From Endoryza sp044226045 (GTDB lineage Bacteria > Bacteroidota > Bacteroidia > Chitinophagales > Chitinophagaceae): a stretch of DNA of 64,000 bases. Positions 34,600-40,959 of this stretch are shown piece after piece (position 1 is the first letter of the stretch; every line of letters starts with the position of its first letter). The stretch lies in NCBI GenBank assembly GCA_044226045.1, contig JBGAHR010000009.1, positions 51,811 through 115,810 of the forward strand. Direction: 5' to 3'. The notes beneath the pieces are model-generated. The model worked only from the letters and a program-made list of their open reading frames with translations, was not told the DNA's origin and ran no database searches. A program made the translations under genes and the position numbers.

Positions 34600-35736
34600 C
34601 TACTGAGTGATGCCCCAATTGATCAGGTTGTTTACCAGCTTTGGAACTGTCCAGCTATATACAGGGCTTTTTTGTTCACCCAATCTTACGATTACCAGTT
34701 GTTGCTGCGGAATGACGATTATATACTGACCCAGAATTCCCCGCGCATAAAAAACACCTGGCCGGTACGGAACCAGCCACCATTGATACCCGTAGAACTC
34801 GCAGGGTTGCCCGGTATCATCCTTGATGAGGCAGGGCCGGATGGATTGTTTGAAATATTCTGGAGAAATGATCTGATTTCCATTCCATCTGCCGCTATCG
34901 AGCATCAGTTTTCCAATTCTGGCAAAATCCCCGGCATTGGAGTTGAAGCAGCAATAGGCTTTTTCATTACCTCCTTCGTGATCTGTACTCCAGAGCGCGG
35001 GATGTTGGGCGCCCATGGGTTGCCACAATTTTTCCGATGCGTAGGCAGCCAGAGATTTCCCGGTAGCTTTTTCGAGTATCAGACCGAGCAACTGGGTATC
35101 GCCGGATTTATATTCCCAAAACGTTCCCGGCTTTTTTATGATTTTCACACCCGTAGCGGTTTTGTAGGCATTACTCCCGTAATAAATCTCGGTGGTTACA
35201 GAAAGAGGATTGGAATAAGATTCATCCCAATTGCTTCCGCTGCTCATGGTAAGTAGGTCTACAATTCTGACGCCCGCTTTCTCCCCTTCTTTAAATTCGG
35301 GCAGATAGTTGGAAACCGGTTCTTCCAGTGATTTGATCTTTCCTTCCTGAAGCGCCGCACCAATCAATAAACTGGTTATGCTTTTTGCTACCGAAAAAGA
35401 CCCCGATAACGACGAATCACTATACCCGTTCCAGTATTTTTCCACCAATACTGAGTCACCTTTCGCCACAAAAAGAGCCAGTGTTTCGATGCCTTCCATT
35501 TCTTCTATAAGGCTATCCGGTAAGGCCACTTTATTGTAGCGGCTTGATTTTGGCCAGGGCTGAACAGTGCCCACAGGTACCGGGTTATTGGAAAACTTTT
35601 TGTAATCGTCCACATTCGCATAATTGTAGGCTACTGCTTTAAACAGATAGAAACGACCGGTGACCAGAGCAAACAGAGAGAACACAACCATTAAAAATCC
35701 GGTAAAATAGAAGAGCCCCCTGAGGATTTTAAGCAT
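34600..35736 (-). CDS. membrane-anchored serine hydrolase, beta-lactamase/class C family
   Basis: 378 residues. An N-terminal hydrophobic helix (about 8-28) anchors it in the membrane or is a signal. FSVAKSITSLLIG (about 116-128) is the S-x-x-K active site, and YKSGDTQLLG (about 213-222) takes the place of the Y-x-N motif. FYGYQWWLVPYRPGVFYARGILGQYIIVIPQ near the end contains the third (HxG-like) strand. Such proteins are D-amino-acid peptidases, esterases or PBP-like enzymes; true beta-lactamase activity is unlikely. Divergent from sucC. Confidence 0.88.
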   Translation of the reverse strand: MLKILRGLFYFTGFLMVVFSLFALVTGRFYLFKAVAYNYANVDDYKKFSNNPVPVGTVQPWPKSSRYNKVALPDSLIEEMEGIETLALFVAKGDSVLVEKYWNGYSDSSLSGSFSVAKSITSLLIGAALQEGKIKSLEEPVSNYLPEFKEGEKAGVRIVDLLTMSSGSNWDESYSNPLSVTTEIYYGSNAYKTATGVKIIKKPGTFWEYKSGDTQLLGLILEKATGKSLAAYASEKLWQPMGAQHPALWSTDHEGGNEKAYCCFNSNAGDFARIGKLMLDSGRWNGNQIISPEYFKQSIRPCLIKDDTGQPCEFYGYQWWLVPYRPGVFYARGILGQYIIVIPQQQLVIVRLGEQKSPVYSWTVPKLVNNLINWGITQ

Positions 35737-35857
35737 GGCAATTAGTTTTGACTACCAAAATAACAGGAAACTGTTCAGTATTTGCAGCTACCCCTTCTTT
35801 TTGAGCCTCAAAAATTTGTGTTAATTCCCCTAATTTCGCAGCCAAATCATAACACTT

Positions 35858-37069
35858 ATGAACCTGCACGAATACCAGGCAAAGGAACTGCTCAAAAAGT
35901 ACAATGTTCCGGTACAGGAAGGCATCCCGGTAGATACCCCCGAAAAAGCGGAAGAAGCATACAAGCAATTAAAAGTTCAAACCAATAATAATTTCGCCGT
36001 AGTAAAAGCACAGATACACGCAGGCGGAAGAGGAAAAGGTAAGATACAGGGTACGGAGCAGCGTGGGGTGGCTGTAGGTAAAAGTGCAGAGGAGATCAAA
36101 ACTATCGCTGGAAATATTCTCGGCGGAACCCTGGTTACGATCCAGACCGGACCAGCCGGAAAAGTTGTAAACAAAATTCTGGTAGCCCAGGATGTATATT
36201 ATAGCGGTCCCAATCCGGTAAAGGAATTTTATCTCTCCATTCTCCTCGATCGCAGCAAGGGACAGAATGTAATCATGTACAGTACCGAAGGCGGTATGAA
36301 TATCGAAGATGTGGCGCATGATACTCCCGAGAAAATTTATAAAGAGTGGGTATACCCTTCCGGCGGATTGCAGCCGTTCCAGGCCCGGAAAATCGCTTTC
36401 AACCTGGGTCTGAAGGGCGAGGCTTTCAAAAATTGCGTGAAGTTCGTTACCAATTTATACAATGCCTATGTGGGCCTTGATTGCTCCATGCTGGAGATCA
36501 ACCCCCTCTTCAAAACCAGTGATGAGAAAATCATTGCGGTGGATTGCAAAATGAACCTCGATGACAATGCACTGATGCGCCATGCGGATCTGGAAGCACT
36601 CCGCGACACGACCGAGGAAGACCCGACTGAAGTGGAAGCAGCCAAACACAACCTCAACTTCGTAAAACTGGATGGCAACGTGGGATGTATGGTCAATGGC
36701 GCCGGCCTTGCCATGGCTACGATGGATATGATCAAATTGAGCGGTGGCGAACCGGCCAACTTCCTGGATGTTGGTGGGACAGCCAATGCCCAGACTGTGG
36801 AAGCAGGCTTCCGTATCATCCTGAAAGATCCAAAAGTGAAAGCGATCCTGATTAATATTTTTGGCGGCATCGTTCGTTGCGACCGCGTGGCCCAGGGTGT
36901 TATTGATGCTTATAAGTCGATCGGAAATATCCCTGTACCCATTATCGTCCGTCTCCAGGGAACCAATGCGGAAGAAGCTAAAAAACTCATTGAAGAAAGT
37001 GGGCTGAAAGTACAGTCAGCTATCCTCCTGAGCGAAGCCGCCGCCCTTGTGAACAAAGCTGTTGCCTAG
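35858..37069 (+). CDS. sucC: succinate--CoA ligase (ADP-forming) subunit beta
   Basis: 403 residues. It is the nucleotide-binding subunit of the TCA-cycle enzyme that makes ATP (or GTP) from succinyl-CoA. The ATP-grasp domain opens MNLHEYQAKELLKKYNVPV; KAQIHAGGRGKGK is the glycine-rich loop, DCKMNLDDNA binds metal, and GCMVNGAGLAMATMDMIKLSGG with FLDVGG and NIFGGIVRCD form the ligase domain. The alpha subunit gene sucD is not adjacent, which is usual in this phylum. A terminator follows at once. Confidence 0.96.
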   Translation: MNLHEYQAKELLKKYNVPVQEGIPVDTPEKAEEAYKQLKVQTNNNFAVVKAQIHAGGRGKGKIQGTEQRGVAVGKSAEEIKTIAGNILGGTLVTIQTGPAGKVVNKILVAQDVYYSGPNPVKEFYLSILLDRSKGQNVIMYSTEGGMNIEDVAHDTPEKIYKEWVYPSGGLQPFQARKIAFNLGLKGEAFKNCVKFVTNLYNAYVGLDCSMLEINPLFKTSDEKIIAVDCKMNLDDNALMRHADLEALRDTTEEDPTEVEAAKHNLNFVKLDGNVGCMVNGAGLAMATMDMIKLSGGEPANFLDVGGTANAQTVEAGFRIILKDPKVKAILINIFGGIVRCDRVAQGVIDAYKSIGNIPVPIIVRLQGTNAEEAKKLIEESGLKVQSAILLSEAAALVNKAVA

Positions 37070-37091
37070 TATTCATACGATCTTATCAAAT

Positions 37092-37134
37092 CCGTCCAGC
37101 AACCTGTAATAGGCTCCCTGGACGGGTTTTTCTT
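37092..37134 (+). terminator. rho-independent terminator of sucC
   Basis: Eight-bp stem CCGTCCAG/CTGGACGG around an 18-nt loop, followed by GTTTTTCTTTT, 23 nt after the sucC stop. Confidence 0.8.
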
Positions 37135-37223
37135 TTGATTTTGTAAAAAAAAGCCGGTCGAAAAATATTTGGCACAATTTTCCGTTTCCCTGTTATAAAC
37201 ACCACCATTTAAACTATACCAAT

Positions 37224-37307
37224 ATGAAAAACGCTCACAAAATATTCCTCGCCGTTACCTTCGCCGCCTATGTACTGCTCTATGGCGTAATGGCCCTTCT
37301 TTCCTGA
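37224..37307 (+). CDS. 27-residue hydrophobic peptide
   Basis: ATG at 37224, TGA at 37305-37307. The peptide has a basic start (MKNAHK) and then a single hydrophobic helix of about 20 residues (IFLAVTFAAYVLLYGVMALL), ending in Ser. It lies in the gap between the sucC terminator and the next gene, with its own AT-rich leader. Such one-helix peptides are often subunits or regulators of membrane complexes. It could also be chance, although the composition is quite membrane-like. Confidence 0.45.
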   Translation: MKNAHKIFLAVTFAAYVLLYGVMALLS

Positions 37308-37371
37308 TTGAAAGACTTGTTATTTCGCGGTCTGAGGATTCCTGGCTATTTTTACCCTATTCTACAACGTT

Positions 37372-38211
37372 ATGCCCAGGACCCTGTTATCCCTAGTATT
37401 TCTACTTTTCGCCTCTTCACTTTTTAGTCAGACTATCAAGCCTTCCGAGTTTCTGTCGTACAGGAACGAATCCAAAACCATCAGCCGGCAGAAAATCTAC
37501 AAAGAGTTTATTCATTACTTCTTTATCAAAAGGAACAAGCCAACGGATTCGGCCGTTTTGGCCATATTGGAATACAACCCCAACGGGTCGGTTACCCGCG
37601 CCACGAGGTATGATGTAAATATCCCCAATGGTTCAAGAAGTGAATATTACTACGACGAGTTTGAAAGACTGATCTCCATTACGACTGCATTTCCTCAGTC
37701 CAGAATACCCCCGTCCCGCGTGGATATACAATATAATGAGCAGGGGCTGGAATCGGCCAGATCGAATTCCTCAGAAAACGGAGCGCTGATCGAATGGAGA
37801 GAATACGACAGCAGCAAAAGACTCACGAAAATGTACATTAAGAATGGACCCGCCAGGAAATACCTGAGCACCCGCATCGACTATGAAAATAACGGCAAAG
37901 GGTTCATTCAAACCTATTACCAGTCGAATGGACTGGAAGACTACAAAGAACAACGGAAATATCTCTCAGACAGCCTCAGCTATGAAGTTCATATATCTGC
38001 CAAAAACATGCGGACGAGGTTAAAAGCGCTGGTAGAATCAGATAAACCTGACCGGATTATCAATGAAAAAAGGTATGAAGAACTAATTACTGATTTTACA
38101 GAGTTCATTTTTACCTATAATGAAGACGGCACCCTGTTTGAATGTAAAGTGTTCAAAAAGGACGATCTCATTGGATTGGTGAGGCATTATTACTATGCCA
38201 ACGAAGAGTAG
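37372..38211 (+). CDS. exported protein with YD/RHS-like strand repeats
   Basis: 279 residues, signal peptide 1-19 (ends LFSQ). The mature part repeats a pattern of two short strands with a turn: ILEYNPNGSVTRATRYD, SEYYYDEFERLISIT, DIQYNEQGLESARS and WREYDSSKRLTKM. This is the spacing of RHS/YD-type or MORN-like antiparallel strands. No catalytic residues stand out. Function unknown; likely a periplasmic beta-structure. Confidence 0.7.
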   Translation: MPRTLLSLVFLLFASSLFSQTIKPSEFLSYRNESKTISRQKIYKEFIHYFFIKRNKPTDSAVLAILEYNPNGSVTRATRYDVNIPNGSRSEYYYDEFERLISITTAFPQSRIPPSRVDIQYNEQGLESARSNSSENGALIEWREYDSSKRLTKMYIKNGPARKYLSTRIDYENNGKGFIQTYYQSNGLEDYKEQRKYLSDSLSYEVHISAKNMRTRLKALVESDKPDRIINEKRYEELITDFTEFIFTYNEDGTLFECKVFKKDDLIGLVRHYYYANEE

Positions 38212-38228
38212 ATCAATTCCCTGCTCCT

Positions 38229-38236
38229 TACCTTTG
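38229..38236 (+). promoter_or_regulatory. -7 promoter element TACCTTTG just before the GNAT gene
   Basis: Exact TAnnTTTG ending four bases before the ATG at 38241. With initiation about seven bases downstream, the mRNA would begin at or within the start codon, that is, be leaderless. Confidence 0.45.
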
Positions 38237-38240
38237 GAAA

Positions 38241-38750
38241 ATGGACGAAATTCAGATAAGAACCATACAGCCATCGGACAATCCGACCCTGGCCCGCATT
38301 ATTCGTACTACGCTTGCCGAGTTTGGCGCCAACCATCCCGGAACCGTTTATTACGACCCCAGTACCGACCAACTGTTTGAATTGTTCCTGCAACCCGGCA
38401 GTTGCTATTATGTTGCTTTTTTGAATGGAGAAATGGTGGGTGGTGCTGGAATTTTCCCCTCCAATGGTCTTCCCAAAGGCACTTGCGAACTGGTAAAAAT
38501 GTACCTGCTGCCCGCGGCAAGAGGGATCGGGCTTGGAAAAAAACTCATTCAAATGACTCTTGCATTCGCGGAACAAAACAACTATGAACAGGTGTATATC
38601 GAAACCATGCCCGAACTGCAGCTGGCTATGAAAGTGTATGAGAAGTTCGGGTTCCAATACCTCGAAGGTCCAATGGGAAATACCGGCCATACCGGATGTA
38701 AGATCTGGATGTTGAAGACGCTGAAGACGCAGAAAACGCTGAAACGCTGA
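38241..38750 (+). CDS. GNAT family N-acetyltransferase
   Basis: 169 residues. The GNAT core has the acetyl-CoA motif LLPAARGIGLGKKLIQMTLAFA (about 90-111; R-x-x-G-x-G/A) and strand pair CYYVAFLNGEMVGGAGIFP. EQVYIETMPELQLAMKVYEKFGFQYLEGP is the typical C-terminal part. It transfers acetyl to an amine; substrate unknown. The last 13 residues (LKTLKTQKTLKR) are encoded by the first units of the downstream repeat, so the original stop codon was probably lost or moved by repeat growth. Confidence 0.88.
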   Translation: MDEIQIRTIQPSDNPTLARIIRTTLAEFGANHPGTVYYDPSTDQLFELFLQPGSCYYVAFLNGEMVGGAGIFPSNGLPKGTCELVKMYLLPAARGIGLGKKLIQMTLAFAEQNNYEQVYIETMPELQLAMKVYEKFGFQYLEGPMGNTGHTGCKIWMLKTLKTQKTLKR

Positions 38751-38860
38751 ATACGCTGAGGACGCTGAAACGCTGAGGACGCTGAGAACGCGGAAGACGC
38801 CGAGAACCGCAAACTGCAAACCGTAAACTGTAAACCAACTATAAACGATAAACGATTAAG
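38710..38860. repeat. ACGCTGA-type repeat run between convergent genes
   Basis: 38710-38800 is built from AACGCTGA/GACGCTGAGG units in about a dozen degenerate copies. 38803-38832 is AAACTGCAAACCGTAAACTG heptamers, then ATAAACGATAAACGATT. The run begins inside the GNAT gene and ends within a few bases of the stop of the leftward SprT-like gene. Confidence 0.8.
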
Positions 38861-39473
38861 CCGGTTTCACTTCGTAAATACCGCTGAACAGGTAGAGCCG
38901 GCCGGTGTGGATTTCCAGGCACTGGTACCTTTTACGCAGCTTTTTTCCTTTTTTAAATAGTCGCCCCTCTCCTATGTCGAACAGGCGCCCCTCTTCTATT
39001 TGCTCTACCATCACTAAGCCGGTTTCTTCCTTATCGTATTTCCTCAGCAGCCTCATCAGCTCTTCATCCGAACAACTGCTGGCCGGCAAATCGTTAATTG
39101 AAAACCGAAGCCTGTTCTCTACGTCTTCCGGAAAGATTCGCATTTCGAGAAAGTCTTTCAGCAGCAGTGAATAGAAAGTTTTCCATTCTCTTCCATGTGC
39201 CATCACGCGGTTACCGTATTCCATATAAGTAACCAGGTGAGCGAGTTCATGGATGAGTGTAATGAGGAAAGCGAATTTATTCAGGGTGCTGTTAACGCTG
39301 ATCCGATGCGCATGCTGGCGGGTAGCATGGCGGTAGTCGCCGAGAATCGTTTTTCGTTCACGGGTAATGGTCAGGTGAACCTGGTAGTGATGGAGGTATT
39401 GTAATACCTTGGGAACCGCCTCCGCGGGAATATATCTTCTGAGAAATTCCAGGGGGGCCTCTTTCCTAGACAT
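38856..39473 (-). CDS. SprT-like zinc metalloprotease domain protein
   Basis: 205 residues from the ATG at 39473, overlapping the preceding gene by 8 nt. LITLIHELAHLVTY (about 70-83) is the HExxH zinc site with a following conserved His in AHGREWK. The C-terminal third (KKLRKRYQCLEIHTGRLYLFSG) takes the place of the SprT zinc ribbon but has only one Cys. SprT/Spartan-like proteins act on DNA-protein crosslinks in eukaryotes; bacterial roles are largely unknown. Confidence 0.85.
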   Translation of the reverse strand: MSRKEAPLEFLRRYIPAEAVPKVLQYLHHYQVHLTITRERKTILGDYRHATRQHAHRISVNSTLNKFAFLITLIHELAHLVTYMEYGNRVMAHGREWKTFYSLLLKDFLEMRIFPEDVENRLRFSINDLPASSCSDEELMRLLRKYDKEETGLVMVEQIEEGRLFDIGEGRLFKKGKKLRKRYQCLEIHTGRLYLFSGIYEVKPA

Positions 39474-39891
39474 TCTTCTTGGACTTGCTGATTTTGGTGA
39501 GCAGAGACATTTCAACCACCGTATAAACCAGGTAAAGGGCCAGGCATACGATGACAGCAGGTTTGTTGGCAGATTTTCCGGCGAGGTAGATATAAAGGAA
39601 GGCTGCCAGCAGACAAACCATCATTTTAACGAAAATGCCCATATAAATCTGGTTAAGGAAACCAAATCCCTGTTGGCTGCGAAGCGATCGATAATAAAAG
39701 TAAAAGGAAGCCATGGTAGCCACCACCAGAATGATGTTTCCCCATATCACAACGCCATAGTCGATATTCCATTTAGCCTGCAGGTTCCTGGACGCCGACA
39801 GACCTGCACTTAAAAACAGAAAAAGAAGCAGGATGGGTCTGGATGACTTTAGAAAACCCGATCCGGCTGAGGGGGTGGTGGAATTGTTCAT
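39466..39891 (-). CDS. membrane protein with four helices, unknown
   Basis: 141 residues with four predicted helices (about 18-36, 44-63, 82-105, 110-131) and short polar loops. The pattern (VVIWGNIILVVATMASFYFY, then QIYMGIFVKMMVCLLAAFLY) is reminiscent of the small AtpI-like proteins, but no ATP synthase gene is near. It overlaps the SprT-like gene by 8 nt and follows the bactofilin pair after a gap of about 100 nt. Function unknown. Confidence 0.75.
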   Translation of the reverse strand: MNNSTTPSAGSGFLKSSRPILLLFLFLSAGLSASRNLQAKWNIDYGVVIWGNIILVVATMASFYFYYRSLRSQQGFGFLNQIYMGIFVKMMVCLLAAFLYIYLAGKSANKPAVIVCLALYLVYTVVEMSLLTKISKSKKNV

Positions 39892-39995
39892 ATACGATTG
39901 GCTCTTTGAGATACCAACCTTTTACACATGAGGGGGCTGGCACCCATAAGGGCACAAAGATAATGTCATTCTGCAAAAGACCCGAGGCCAGCCGA

Positions 39996-40430
39996 TCAGG
40001 CGGCAACAGAGTTATCCAGCTTTTTTTCAGATAGCGTTTTGGAATTTCCTGTCTGTGCGGTAGCATTACCGGTCATATGACACTGACCGTTGAAATTCGA
40101 AGTCGGCTCGATCTGCAATTTAGCCGCATGGATATTTCCCGACACATGACTGTTTCCTTTCAATTGCAGCAGGTCTTTAACCTGGATGGTACCTTTTACC
40201 TTTCCCATAATATCGGCTTGCTGACCGGTAATATCTCCTTCTACCGATCCGTTGGCTCCGATTACTACTTTGGCTGTACAGTAAATATTTCCGTGAAGTG
40301 TGCCATCGATGCGAATATCTCCATTGCTGGTAATATCGCCCTTGAGGGTTGTACCGGATGCAATAAGGCTGGCGCCCCCGGCTACGGGTGTTTCTGCGGA
40401 CCCGTCGGATTTGGATTTCTGGTTGAACAT
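39996..40430 (-). CDS. bactofilin (polymer-forming cytoskeletal protein)
   Basis: 144 residues from the ATG at 40430. Residues about 18-115 form the bactofilin beta-helix, with regular hydrophobic repeats: ASLIASGTTLKGDITSNGDIRIDG, LHGNIYCTAKVVIGANGSVEGDI, and TIQVKDLLQLKGNSHVSGNI. Tails on both sides are polar and disordered, as usual. Bactofilins polymerise without nucleotide and shape cells or localise peptidoglycan enzymes. Thirteen bp upstream lies the gene of its likely membrane partner. Confidence 0.92.
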   Translation of the reverse strand: MFNQKSKSDGSAETPVAGGASLIASGTTLKGDITSNGDIRIDGTLHGNIYCTAKVVIGANGSVEGDITGQQADIMGKVKGTIQVKDLLQLKGNSHVSGNIHAAKLQIEPTSNFNGQCHMTGNATAQTGNSKTLSEKKLDNSVAA

Positions 40431-40443
40431 AGTATTTGGTTTT

Positions 40444-40839
40444 TTAGTCGTCGATCTTTTCCGGCACCGGAATATCAAGGGTGGTGGTATCCAGCTTGAT
40501 AGTTCCATCCCCCTGCAACGCCCCTTTCATACTCTCCAGGAAATTATCCTTTCGTTTCATAGCCATTTCCAGTGAATCAGTCCTCATTTTCAACTCCCTG
40601 AGCTCCTTGGTAGCATTTACATCGCCATATCCGGGAATATACAGCCTCAGGGGGGTAAATACGATTAACGCCACCGTGAGACCAGTTAGCAATACAAAAA
40701 TGGTGCTAAGAGTGATATAAACGCTCAGTCTGGATAACTTAAACGTCACAACCTCCTCGTAAGTATCATCGTTCATAACTACCAGGCGGTAGCGGTTTCG
40801 CAGGCGTTTAAAGGTTGAATGTGCATCCAGACCGGGCAT
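40444..40839 (-). CDS. membrane-anchored M23-peptidase N-terminal domain without the peptidase
   Basis: 131 residues from the ATG at 40839. RLRNRYRLVVMNDDTYEEVVTFKLSRLSVYI, a membrane helix (about 40-60), the sequence FTPLRLYIPGYGD and a coiled coil (LRELKMRTDSLEMAMKRKDNF) match the start of the Bacteroidota M23 (LytM) peptidases encoded next to bactofilins. Those continue for about 150 more residues with the HxxxD and HxH zinc site; here the protein ends after 131. It might recruit bactofilin to the membrane without cutting peptidoglycan. Confidence 0.75.
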   Translation of the reverse strand: MPGLDAHSTFKRLRNRYRLVVMNDDTYEEVVTFKLSRLSVYITLSTIFVLLTGLTVALIVFTPLRLYIPGYGDVNATKELRELKMRTDSLEMAMKRKDNFLESMKGALQGDGTIKLDTTTLDIPVPEKIDD

Positions 40840-40959
40840 ATGGATTTTGATTTGAAATAAAGGTAGCCAAATTAAGGCCATTCAAAGGCTAAATAAGCGC
40901 AAAAAATTTGAGCTAACTTTATAATAATTTTCTTGAAAACCAGTTAATAAGAAATTAGT

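Noticed and set aside
7805..37400. Sequences close to the I-SceI homing site (7807-7821, 37383-37398, 63490-63505)
   Set aside because: None is an exact site, no homing endonuclease gene is present, and one lies inside a coding sequence; they are chance matches.
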